Positions 1 to 9,100 of a stretch of 64,000 nucleotides of DNA are shown piece by piece; the stretch's first letter is position 1, and every line of letters starts with the position of its first letter. The position numbers and the translations under genes were made by a program. Below the pieces are notes generated by a model. That model was not told where the DNA came from, searched no databases, and saw nothing but the letters and a program-made list of their open reading frames with translations. Origin of the DNA: G965214625 sp965214625 (lineage in GTDB: Bacteria; Pseudomonadota; Gammaproteobacteria; Arenicellales; Poriferihabitantaceae). Location of the stretch: NCBI GenBank assembly GCA_965214625.1, contig OZ243962.1, positions 248,001 to 312,000 on the forward strand, read 5' to 3'.

Positions 1-1519
1 TTGCTTCCTCGCGAATTCTCGCAGCAAGTTCTGGTCGCCTAGCCATTTCAAAAAGCGCGAATCCTAAACTATCCCCGAGATAAACACTTTGAAACACGGG
101 TATCACCGCTAACATGAATGGCAGGTTTTGTTCTGGCATAAATTGTGGGTCGCTGCCGTGTATAGCAATCAGTTCGTCTCCCAGTCCATGGATAGCCCCT
201 TCTCGCTGAGAAGGAATATGATTTTGTTCGATGCGTTGCAAGAGTTTATCGTAAAGCCGAAAACGACGTTTCATGGCAGGAGTGCGTGCCAAGAATTTTG
301 GCAGGAAGTCACCGACGTAACAGATGATTGCTCTTTCATTCCAGCTAGCCAACTCTTCAAATATATCTTGTGCGTCCGTACTGAGAAGCATATGAAACAT
401 TTGCAAATTAATCATTAATCGGGTATCTCGCTGTACGTCCAGTTCCGAACCGGCTTGCCAGTTCTGAGTGGTCATGAATTGTCGACTCAGTCGGCATATG
501 TCATCCAGTCTTTCATGGATTTTTTCTGTCGAGTAGATTTTCGCCATCAGCTTGCGGAATTGGAAATGGTAGGCACCATCTAATGACGGGAACAAACTGT
601 TTGCTCCACAAACCTTTTCCACTTCGCGGAAAAATTGCCCGGACGTCAGCACTCTGCGAGCATTTCGGGATACCCATTTATTGATATTGGGTCCAGCTAG
701 AAATGTTCGCGTTTCTTGAAACGGTAGGCCGATTTGAAAGACCGGACCATATTGGTCGGCGAGATTCCCAAAGAATGCCGGAAGATTACCGTCCCACAAA
801 TGTCGATTTGAAAGCATACTTTTGAGAGGAACCCTCGGAATTTTCTTTGTGAGGAGTGATTGTCGCAACCTCGGTGTAACGATGGTTTGCCTAACGGCAG
901 TAGAAATTTCCCGATTGATCAGTTCCAGATTGCAAATCCACTCAATACGTCTTTCGTTTTCCTCATCGAGTTCGAAAATTAGAGGCAGAATATTGCACGC
1001 GTTCAAAAGACCGACAATGAAGGAATCCTCCGGGTTGGGAATCGTATCGGTGAAAATCAGTTCTCGAACACGTGCTTTGATATAGAGGTCTTCTCTTTCG
1101 CCCTTGACAGATTCTTTCAATCCCCCATGCCGAATGGATTCGTCGATAGAGTAAAACTCGCCTTCATGGAGCTTCAGAACGCCCAAATCAACTAAAGACT
1201 TCAAGGTATCGTCGATAATGGTGTTCGAATGGACAGCAAGCCGTTCTATCCAATAACGCACCGATTCGTGCGAATTCGAATGTGATGCGATTGTCTCCAA
1301 GCATAGATCCAGAATGGGATTATCCGTTTTGGTGGAGTTGAGAAGAATAAGTGATTTTTCGTCCGTATCAATGCGTGACTGCAAGGCAAGATCTCCCAGA
1401 ACCACGCCGACGACAGCACAGTTCAAATTCCAGCCATCCAATTGGTAGAAGTAGCCGGTCTTCTCGTTGAGAATCACCAAAAGGAACTCTTGCAGAATAT
1501 GCAAAGAACGATCCGTCAT
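1..1519 (-). CDS. GPP34 (GOLPH3-like) domain - cytochrome P450 fusion, 3' end cut by window edge
   Basis: An open frame of 506 codons runs without a stop from ATG at 1519 to the left edge. Residues about 7-215 read as a GPP34/GOLPH3 domain: an all-helical start (LHILQEFLLVILNEKTG), GDLALQSRID, and the late block KARVRELIF then FIVGLLNACNILP. From about residue 225 the protein reads as a cytochrome P450: a proline-rich entry (IPRVPLKSML), QYGPVFQIG, a C-helix HxxxR (H318, R322) and an I-helix running into MARRPELAARIREEA at 492-506. The heme-cysteine loop lies off the window. GPP34 proteins bind phosphoinositides or other lipid head groups in eukaryotes; tethering a P450 to a membrane is my inference. 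The I-helix has QSVYLGDS where most P450s carry an acid-alcohol pair, so classic oxygen activation is uncertain. It sits 1.4 kb from the sterol operon on the opposite strand, so a sterol substrate is plausible but not shown. Confidence 0.8.
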   Translation of the reverse strand, partial: MTDRSLHILQEFLLVILNEKTGYFYQLDGWNLNCAVVGVVLGDLALQSRIDTDEKSLILLNSTKTDNPILDLCLETIASHSNSHESVRYWIERLAVHSNTIIDDTLKSLVDLGVLKLHEGEFYSIDESIRHGGLKESVKGEREDLYIKARVRELIFTDTIPNPEDSFIVGLLNACNILPLIFELDEENERRIEWICNLELINREISTAVRQTIVTPRLRQSLLTKKIPRVPLKSMLSNRHLWDGNLPAFFGNLADQYGPVFQIGLPFQETRTFLAGPNINKWVSRNARRVLTSGQFFREVEKVCGANSLFPSLDGAYHFQFRKLMAKIYSTEKIHERLDDICRLSRQFMTTQNWQAGSELDVQRDTRLMINLQMFHMLLSTDAQDIFEELASWNERAIICYVGDFLPKFLARTPAMKRRFRLYDKLLQRIEQNHIPSQREGAIHGLGDELIAIHGSDPQFMPEQNLPFMLAVIPVFQSVYLGDSLGFALFEMARRPELAARIREEA

Positions 1520-1721
1520 AATGTCTACGACAACTCCACTTGAAGGTTACATCAGTAACATTAAGTTTAGTCGGGTGTTCGAAATCGTGTCAACACAATT
1601 CTGTAATGTTGTCAACGCAATTCTTAAATGTGTAATAAAAAGAGGGAATTGCACTGTTGCTAACTGCCTGTAGATGAACAGTTTTCCGGGGTCTTAAAAG
1701 ACACCTTACTCCACACGGAGA
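1520..1721. other. AT-rich gap upstream of the GPP34-P450 gene
   Basis: No open frame of note. It should hold the promoter of the leftward GPP34-P450 gene; I see no clear -35/-10 pair. Confidence 0.3.
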
Positions 1722-1790
1722 GCGATGGAATCGACACCTCCTCTCTTGTGCGTCATGATAATGGGGCAGGTGCCCGAAGACGGGTGTTTT
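1722..1790. repeat. MITE-like element, copy 1 (one terminus only)
   Basis: Begins GCGATGGAATCGACACC and shares its body with copies at 54931 and 57460. Its right side ends in a small CCCG-AAGA-CGGG hairpin followed by a T run, which copy 2 also has and which could act as a terminator. The second terminal inverted repeat seen in the other two copies is missing here, so this copy is truncated. It lies at the downstream edge of a dead transposase gene. Confidence 0.55.
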
Positions 1791-1795
1791 TAGTG

Positions 1796-2444
1796 GATTG
1801 CGCCTTGTTCAACAGGGTCTGACAACGCGCCAGATACGCCGTCACCCGGACTGCCCGCTACGGACGGGCGCCATCGACGCACCTTGTTGAACGCCTGCTT
1901 GACACCCCGTCACCGATATGGCTACGGGTGCCAACCCCCCGTCCTGCGCCCGTAGCCGCCCCCCGTGGTGCGGATCAGACCGTGCATCGCATCGTACAGC
2001 AGGCTCACATCAGCAGGATGGTGGACAGTCGTCTCCACCACATAAGGAATCACCGCGCGCGACCCACGGCTTTCCAGGCTTTTTTTGACCCCCGGTGGCC
2101 GGTGGCCACCACTAATTGGCTCACCTTGACCCGTCCCCGGAGGACAACAAGCTGACGTTGTTAATCACCGGCGATCGCTTGTACGGGGTATAGGCCCCGT
2201 GACCCAAGAACGCCTGGATATCCGAATGCTTGTTGACCCATTCATGGAGCCGGTCAAAGTTACCGTTCAGTCCCTGTTTCAAAATCCCCATGACCCATAT
2301 CCCCCACAGCACCTGTCGGGTGGTTTGATCGGCATACAGCCACTGCAGTCCCAACAGCAACGCGGGGATGTCATCGCACGACGTCGGATCAAGGCGGCTA
2401 TCTTCGATCGACAGCGCGCCGATCTCGGTCTGGAAGTGAAACAC
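1796..2444 (-). pseudogene. ISNCY-type transposase relic
   Basis: Reading leftward from 2444, the frame gives a transposase N-terminus (LDPTSCDDIPALLLGLQWLY ... WVMGILKQGLNGNFDRLHEW), which resembles ISNCY/IS1202-type enzymes. About 25-30 residues seem deleted after LYADQTTRQ. Near 2130 the match moves to another frame (SQLVVATGHRGSKKAW), then returns as VVETTVHHPADVSLLYDAM around 2000, and ends with KQAFNKVRRWRP near 1880. At least two frameshifts and an internal deletion make this a dead copy. It separates the GPP34-P450 gene from the sterol operon, so it may mark a rearrangement that brought the two together. Confidence 0.7.
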
Positions 2445-2450
2445 GTTTCG

Positions 2451-2906
2451 TAGGGCAAGGAGAGGGAAAGAGAAAAAGGCGAAGATTTGACAAAAAATGC
2501 CTATAATGGCTGCATTTTACCAATAACCGCTGCTTTTGAGGGAATCTTCGGACCAGAAATCTGACAATTGTCCTTTTAAATCAAACTACTTAGGGGTTTC
2601 TGGTAAACACTATAATAGGTATACTTGTTTTGTCGCTTTCTGCGTAATGGAGCGGGGGTCAGCAGACAACCTAATCAGTCAAGAGTGCCGTCGGTATGAC
2701 TCAGAAGTATAGATTACAATAGAGACAATAATATAGGCAGAAGTGTATCGACTTACTTCGCGTAGCATAACATGAAACTATCAGGTGAACGATGTACCGA
2801 TGCAGGCCTTGTTGTTACGCCAGAGGTGCAGGCACTACTGAGCAGGACCATTCCAGAATGATGCACGGCACCCAAACCATTCAAACTCTAGGCTAAAGAC
2901 TCCAGT
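2451..2906. other. Leader region of the sterol operon
   Basis: About 450 bases with no convincing gene. It contains the likely promoter of the rightward sterol operon. Two short AT-rich stretches occur at about 2570-2640 and 2690-2775. Confidence 0.4.
2611..2616 (+). promoter_or_regulatory. Possible -10 box (TATAAT) ahead of sdmB
   Basis: A perfect TATAAT, but the sequence 16-18 bases upstream has no good -35 match. If real, the transcript would carry a leader of nearly 290 bases before sdmB. Confidence 0.25.
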
Positions 2907-4007
2907 ATGAAGTCAGAGTCACATCAATCTTCTGACACATCAACCCGGCCCGTTCTCGTGACCGGTGCGGCTGGACATGTGGGTGCTAATCTCGTGCGTC
3001 GGTTGCTTGATGAGGGTATTCGGGTACGGGTATTATTGAGACAGGAAGACAACAACGAGGCATTGGATGGACTTTCGGTTGAGCGCACGTTTGCGGATAT
3101 TCGGGACTTGAATACCACCCGACATGCGCTTGATGGTTGTCAAGGTATCTATCACTGTGCTGCCATGATTTCAACCATTGAAGGCAATCAAGCCCATCGG
3201 CGTACCATATTTGAGTGTAACGTTCTCGGTACCCGCAATGTACTGCAGGCGGCACGTGAGGTAGGAGCTGGCCGGGTAGTGGTGACCGGTTCTTTCAGCG
3301 CAGTCGGTTACAATTTAGATGATCCCTCCATGCCCTGTAACGAGACGATGCAGTTTTACCCCATGGAACGTACAATGCCCTACGAGCGTAGCAAGTCACT
3401 CGTAGAGCACGAATGCTGGCGTGCCGCATCAGCAGGACAAGATGTCGTGGTTGCCACATGTTGTGCCGTGGTTGGCGGCAGCGATTATTTTCCCTCGCGA
3501 TTGGGCAGAACTTTATGCGATTATGCCAACGGTAGGCTCCGTGCTTACGTTGATGGCGGTTTCGAGTTTGTTGCAGCACGAGACATTGTCGAAGGGCACC
3601 TGTTGTGCATGCATCACGGACGCTCGGGTGAAAAATATATCTTCAGCAGTGAGTACAAGACCATCTCCCAGATCCTCGACCTGTTCGAGGAGGTCTCTGG
3701 TATTTCGAGGCCACGCAGGCGAATACCAGTGCGCATGATGCTCATCTTTTCAGAAGTGGCCAGCTTTTATCTGAGTCGGTTTCATCCGAGTTTTCCCCAA
3801 CGTTTCACACCCGGCGCCATCCGCCTGTTACAACAGTGTCGTCACGCCGATACCGGCAAGGCAAGGCAGGAACTCGGTTATCAGCCAACCAGTATTCGCG
3901 CGGCCGTTCATGAGGCCTACGCCTTCCACTGCCGTCGCAACACGATCACGAATCCGTGTGCAAAATCACCACCATCAATGACACCGAACAAGGGGAGAAC
4001 CTCATGA
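2907..4007 (+). CDS. sdmB: SdmB-like 3-beta-hydroxysteroid dehydrogenase / NAD(P)-dependent sterol decarboxylase
   Basis: A 366-residue extended short-chain dehydrogenase. The Rossmann glycine motif TGAAGHVG is at residues 19-26 and the catalytic YxxxK is YERSK, after the Ser-rich VVTGSFS strand. Family members include NSDHL/ERG26 and bacterial SdmB, which oxidise and decarboxylate the C-4 carboxyl sterol made by the partner Rieske oxygenase, leaving a 3-keto sterol. The assignment rests on the neighbour: a Rieske oxygenase gene starts 40 bases downstream, the sdmA/sdmB pairing known from Methylococcus, and an oxidosqualene cyclase lies in the same run. On sequence alone a generic 3-beta-HSD or epimerase cannot be excluded. 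The ATG at 2907 gives a sensible N-terminus just before the Rossmann fold. Confidence 0.78.
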   Translation: MKSESHQSSDTSTRPVLVTGAAGHVGANLVRRLLDEGIRVRVLLRQEDNNEALDGLSVERTFADIRDLNTTRHALDGCQGIYHCAAMISTIEGNQAHRRTIFECNVLGTRNVLQAAREVGAGRVVVTGSFSAVGYNLDDPSMPCNETMQFYPMERTMPYERSKSLVEHECWRAASAGQDVVVATCCAVVGGSDYFPSRLGRTLCDYANGRLRAYVDGGFEFVAARDIVEGHLLCMHHGRSGEKYIFSSEYKTISQILDLFEEVSGISRPRRRIPVRMMLIFSEVASFYLSRFHPSFPQRFTPGAIRLLQQCRHADTGKARQELGYQPTSIRAAVHEAYAFHCRRNTITNPCAKSPPSMTPNKGRTS

Positions 4008-4047
4008 GAAATCACGGTATGCCGGCAACCGCTAATGGAAACTCACC

Positions 4048-5142
4048 ATGAATCCACCGGGTGGGCCACCGCGCTTTGAGGAAGCTTGCAACTTACGTCA
4101 GAAAGCACGCGCCGCAGGGATGGACCCGGATTATTGGTATGCCGTTGAAGAAGTTCACCGGGTTAAGCCAGGCACTGTAATTGAGGTTATTTTCTGGAAA
4201 CGCTCCATTGCGCTGTTTCGGGGAACGGACGGCACGTTCCACGCGGTTGAGAACCGTTGTGCGCACCGCCAGATTAAACTGTCTCTCGGCGATGTACAAG
4301 GCTGCCGACTTGTGTGTGCCTACCATGGCTGGCAGTATGGTGGAGACGGGAAGCGAGTTGCTGATCATCAGAATCGTTTGAAGGCAAATTTCGAGGAACT
4401 TTCGGTCAGAGCCTATCCCGTTCAGGTCCGTTACAACCTGATCTGGCTGTTCCCCGGTGACCCCGAGCAGGCATCGCTGCGTCAGATTCCCGATATCCCC
4501 GAACTCGAAGGCTCCATGCGCTGGGCCTGCGTTCCGCTCAACTTCACCTGGTCAGCCCATCACTCAATGGTGATTGACAACGTGAGTGACTTCACCCATG
4601 CTCATCTGCACCGTCAATATCGCCCCTTCGAGAATGCCACCCTCACCCGTTGCGAGACGATCGATAGCAACGTACACCTCTCTTATGATGTGCAGGTCGG
4701 GCGAGGACGCATCTCTGGACTGTTTGTCGATCATTCCCGGCTTAATACCAATCATATGGATCTTTGCTTCCAGTATCCCTACCAGTGGTCAAACACCGAT
4801 GACGAGATCAAACACTGGCTTTTCGTATTGCCTATCGATGAGCGTACTACCCGAGTATTCTTCCTGTTCTACTTCCGGTCGCTGAAAATCCCCCTGCTGC
4901 CGATCCGTATTCCCCGTTTTGCCATGACCACAGTCCTGAAGATATCGAATCGCCTGCTCATCGAACCTTTGCTCACCCAGGACCGATTGGCGGTCGAAGC
5001 CGAACAGCAAGGCTACGAGCAACATTGGGATGCCCCGCCAATCGAGTTCAATCCCGTGGTTCGGGCCTTTCAGAAAGTAACCGTGCGCAATTGGCAGGCG
5101 TATTTAACCCGTGTGGCGAAAACGGACAATGCCGATACCTGA
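4048..5142 (+). CDS. sdmA: SdmA-like Rieske oxygenase (sterol C-4 demethylation)
   Basis: A 364-residue Rieske non-heme iron oxygenase. The [2Fe-2S] ligands are C71-A-H73 and C90-x2-H93; the mononuclear iron site is at residues about 178-188 (NVSDFTHAHLH, with the H184xxxH188 pair). The family includes SdmA, DAF-36/Neverland and plant PAO-type enzymes. SdmA oxidises a C-4 methyl of a sterol to the carboxylate that SdmB then removes. Placement between sdmB and an oxidosqualene cyclase supports the sterol role. In Methylococcus only one of the two C-4 methyls is removed; whether that holds here is unknown. An electron-donating reductase is not encoded nearby. Confidence 0.78.
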   Translation: MNPPGGPPRFEEACNLRQKARAAGMDPDYWYAVEEVHRVKPGTVIEVIFWKRSIALFRGTDGTFHAVENRCAHRQIKLSLGDVQGCRLVCAYHGWQYGGDGKRVADHQNRLKANFEELSVRAYPVQVRYNLIWLFPGDPEQASLRQIPDIPELEGSMRWACVPLNFTWSAHHSMVIDNVSDFTHAHLHRQYRPFENATLTRCETIDSNVHLSYDVQVGRGRISGLFVDHSRLNTNHMDLCFQYPYQWSNTDDEIKHWLFVLPIDERTTRVFFLFYFRSLKIPLLPIRIPRFAMTTVLKISNRLLIEPLLTQDRLAVEAEQQGYEQHWDAPPIEFNPVVRAFQKVTVRNWQAYLTRVAKTDNADT

Positions 5143-5199
5143 GTCACATTACTATATTGCCCCCGCTCTCGCACGGTACTCTGTTTGAGTCGACAGTCA

Positions 5200-5641
5200 T
5201 GGTATCGATCTTTCCCGGTATTCTGTTCATCAGTTCGGTTCGCCCATCTGGGCGTCAGATGACCGATTCGGACCGCGACGGAAAATTTCATCTTTATCGG
5301 CTCAATGGTTTCACATTGTTTCTGTTCACGGTCGCCGTATCGGGCTTCGCCCAGATTTTCGGTCGGTTCACCCTTTCAGCCCTGTACACTCATTTCACCT
5401 CTTTGTTTGTAGTCGCCAACCGATTGGCGTTCGCACTTTCAAGATGGCTGTATTACCCGACCATCCGCAAACTGAAGGTACAGACACCTCCCGGTATTTT
5501 CCGAGGATGTTCTTTGATCTGGAGTGCAACCCAACCTTGTCCGGAATCGATTTGAAATTGTTCGGCTACCGACCTTCGCTCATCGCACTGGCACTGTTCA
5601 ACGCCTCGTTTGCCGTGGTGCAGAATCGAAATCTACGGTGA
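5200..5641 (+). pseudogene. Sterol C-14 reductase (ERG24 family) relic
   Basis: Two overlapping frames match parts of the ERG24/lamin-B-receptor family. The first gives DGKFHLYRLNGFTLFLFTV, then a membrane stretch ending LFVVANRLAFALSRWLY. After a frameshift near 5480-5500 the second gives FFDLECNPTLSGIDLKLFGY and ALALFNASFAVVQ, the conserved loop that in live enzymes contains the LNPR-type motif before IDLK. Intact family members have about 420-460 residues with eight or more membrane segments; here about 150 remain, so the C-terminal two thirds are gone. The enzyme normally reduces the 14(15) double bond left by CYP51. Located between sdmA and the CYP51 relic, it marks a former complete nuclear-demethylation operon. 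Confidence 0.72.
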
Positions 5642-5649
5642 ACGCTCCT

Positions 5650-6111
5650 TGGCCAAGTGGTGTTGGAACACGTCGTACGGAAGTCCGAGCGGTTGCATCC
5701 ATCTTTGATGCGGTACTGATGATCCGCAAGGTGCTCCGATCATGCGGTATGCAGGGCAAATTGCACCTACAGACACTTTGGCGATGGAGTGACCAATCGG
5801 TTTCTTGTCGGTTACCCCCTGTGTTTGCCAACCTGAAGCAGTTCTCTCTGGATCGATTTGCTGTTCTGGATCGTGAAGACAAACAACATCACTATACCGT
5901 GATCGCGTTTGGTGGCAGGGAAGATCGGTGCATGGGTAAACATTTTACGATGCTACCGTTCAAATCGATCTGGACCGTCCTGATTGATCGCTTCGATTTT
6001 GGTCTCGACTCCTCATTTTCCTCACCGGTCGACGGTCGTAGGGTAACTCTCCCCGTAAACCTTGTCGGCTCTGTTACCAATGTCGCTTCCAAACCCAGCA
6101 ATTTCCGATGA
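5650..6111 (+). pseudogene. CYP51 (sterol 14-alpha-demethylase) C-terminal relic
   Basis: The C-terminal third of a P450 is readable in shifted frames. DAVLMIRKVLR lies in one frame, MRYAGQIAPTDTLAM in another, then back to SVSCRLPPVFANLKQFSLDRF. The heme loop reads FGGREDRCMGKHF: the cysteine is kept, but the usual Gly after FGG is Arg. The tail (FKSIWTVLIDRFDF) is typical of CYP51. The N-terminal two thirds, including the I-helix, are missing. Its TGA stop overlaps the next gene's ATG as ATGA, so the original translational coupling of CYP51 to the following gene is still visible. Loss of this gene here means C-14 demethylation must come from elsewhere or not happen. Confidence 0.75.
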
Positions 6112-9100
6112 ACGGTAGTGCGACACAGAGCTACGACGTCACCATAGTTGGCGCCGGTCCGGTCGGCAGTCTGTGTGCGCTTGCACACGCACAACGGGGC
6201 GCTCGAGTCGCCCTGCTTGAAGCCAATCCCAATGCATCCAAACGATTGACCGGTGAATGGCTCCATCCCCCTGCTGTTCAAATGTTACGCCATGTCGGAG
6301 TCGACCTAGGTACACTGCCTCAGAATAACACAGGCAGGGGATTTGTGGTGTTCCCGGAAGACCATTCAGAACCGATCGTACTCCCCTATCAAAATGAGTC
6401 CCGCGGTTTGGCATGCGAACATTCCGTACTCGTCTCGTGCCTGCATCAAACGATAGGTAACGTGCCGGACATCGACTTGTTTCTTCATGCACGAGCTCGT
6501 ACCATTGAAGATAGGCAGGTCACTTTTACCCATCACGGCGTTGAGAAAACGATCACCTCCGCACGGGTTGTGGGCGCTGATGGGCGCGCCTCGGTCGTTC
6601 GTCAATCGCTAGGATATTCAAAAAGGCAGCCAATTTGCTCACGAATGATCGGACTCGTCATCGATGGAGTAGAATTGCCACTCAAAGAATATGGACATGT
6701 GGTGCTCGGTGGACCGGGTCCCATTCTGGCGTACGATCTCGGAGAGTGTCGTGTCCGTGTTATTGTCGATATTCCCCTGGCCCACTGGACCACTATGGAC
6801 CGGGTTGGCATGTTGATAGACTCATATGCCAGTGTGATACCGGAAATACTCAGACCGGGATTCGTTACGATGCTGAGGGCGGGAAAATTCAGCTTAGCCG
6901 CCAATGAATTGCGACCGCGCATTACCTACGGAAATCAGTACAGAGTACTTATTGGCGATGCAGCGGGACATTATCATCCCCTCACTGCAGTTGGAATGAC
7001 CCTTGGTTTCGGTGATGCGCTGGCGCTCGCCGAGTGCGATAACTTTCGAGAGTTCAGCACCAAGCGATTTCAGACAACCCGCACGCCGCAACTCCTCGCC
7101 ATGGGACTGTATGAGGTTTTCATCGATCATCGAATTGAATCGGTGGCACTGAGGCATGCGGTATACCGGGACTGGCGCTCCAAACCCACGGGCAATGACC
7201 GAACCATCGATTTACTTTCCTGTGAAACCACATCGGTCTTCCGTTTGTCTTTCGTATTCGGACTGACCGTTGTCCGTGCCCTTGTCAGAGAGATTCCGTG
7301 GTCCCTAGACCGACTGGCCTGGCGCCGCGCCCGCAGTCTCTGTCATGCCCTCTTCATTCGGCTCTGGTGGCTCCTGTGCAGTGTTTGGAAGATAAGGAAA
7401 GGGAGAAAGAACAGGGGGGGGGATAATGAAGTACAGGTTCGCGATGCTCTGTCTCACGTCTTCCTGAGTTCCATTCCATCGGGAGAGGATGATCTTTCGA
7501 TTGCCCGCCTCAATAAGATGGGGGCAATTGACGCATCCCTGGCAGTGAAACGAGCCAGCAAATACCTGTTGGATGTGCAAGATAAAAATGGTGCCTGGGA
7601 AGGTGAAATGATCTGGTGTCCCATGCTGACTGCACAGTACATACTCCTGTGTCACCTCATGGAACGGCCACTAAACCCCGATCGACGCCGACGGGTACTG
7701 CAGTATTTCGAACAGACCCGCCTTGATAACCACACGTGGGGGCTACACGAACATGCACCACCTTCCTTGTTTGTGACGACACTGGTCTACGTCGCACTGA
7801 GGGTAATCGGTATTGAACGAGAGGATCCCCTGATCAAACCAGCCTGGGCGTTCCTGCAGACAGAAGATGTGCTGGGGATACCCACCTGGGGGAAATTCTG
7901 GTTGGCACTGTGCAATCTTTACTCATGGAAAGGGGTCAATGCCATTCTCCCGGAACTATATGGTTTGCCTCGCTGGATTGCACTCCATCCCTCCAACTGG
8001 TACTGCCATACTCGACTTATCTACATGGCGATGGCGGCGATTTATCCCCATCGTTTCCAAACACCTGTAACGCCCTTAATAGCTTCGTTACGAGAAGAGT
8101 TGTTCCCCCGGGGCTTTGCCGAGGTCGATTTTTCTGCCGGTCGAAATCGCTTGCGAGACGCCGACCTATATACTCGTCCCAGTCGGTGGCTGCGCGCTGG
8201 ATATGGTTGCGCGCGGCTATTTGAACGGTTTCACAGCAAGCAGCTGCGCACTCGATGTCTGGAAGCCATCACCCGAAGTATTCGATGGGAGTTGCAGACC
8301 ACCAACCATACAAGTATCTCCCCAGTCAGTGGTCTCCTCAACATTCTCGCGCTATGGCTACAAGATCCCAATGATGCCGACTGTGAACAGGCGTTTGCAA
8401 AATTGGAAGACTGGATATGGGAGGATGAGGAGTATGGAGCACGAGTGACCGGAGCAAGAAGTGCTTCGTGGGACACCGGTTTCTGCCTGCAGGCACTGGC
8501 GTCGGTTCCCGATCCTGACGGAGTTCGTCACGCGCTTCGACAGGGCGCCGATTTCTTGTGCCGGCACCAGATCAGAAACAGCTTTGCCGGTTTTTGCGAG
8601 GCCTATCGAACAGACCCGAAGGGAGGCTGGTGCTTTGCCGGGAAGTGGCATGGTTGGCCGGTGACTGACTGCACCGCAGAGGCCGTGCTCGGGATTCTCG
8701 CCGTCCAACGCGAGGCGGCGGACACGACCGTACTGAACGATGCCGTTCAGTTCATGTTGCGCGGCCAGAATCAGGATGGCGGCTTTGGTAGTTATGAGGC
8801 ACAACGCTCCGTTATTGGTCTCGAATGGTTGAACCCATCCGAGATGTTTGGCGATTCCATGACAGAACATTCATTTGTCGAGTGCACGGCATCTTGTCTC
8901 ACGGCACTCGCCGCTTGCAAGGCGTTGTTTCGGCAATTCGAGAACCCATCGGTGACCCATGCCATTTCAAGGGGGGCAACCTGGCTTCGCCGAAACCAGA
9001 CCAGTCATGGGGCATGGCGCGGTGTGTGGGGCATCCAGTTCATCTACGGCACTTTTTTCGGCATCAGAGGCCTGATTGCCACCGGTACTCACCCCAGTGA

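Noticed and set aside
822..1085. Plus-strand open frame of 87 residues
   Set aside because: It is antisense to the GPP34-P450 coding frame, which has clear domain homology.
7305..7655. Minus-strand frame of 116 codons across the fusion linker
   Set aside because: It overlaps the conserved cyclase and flavoprotein frame and has no homology.
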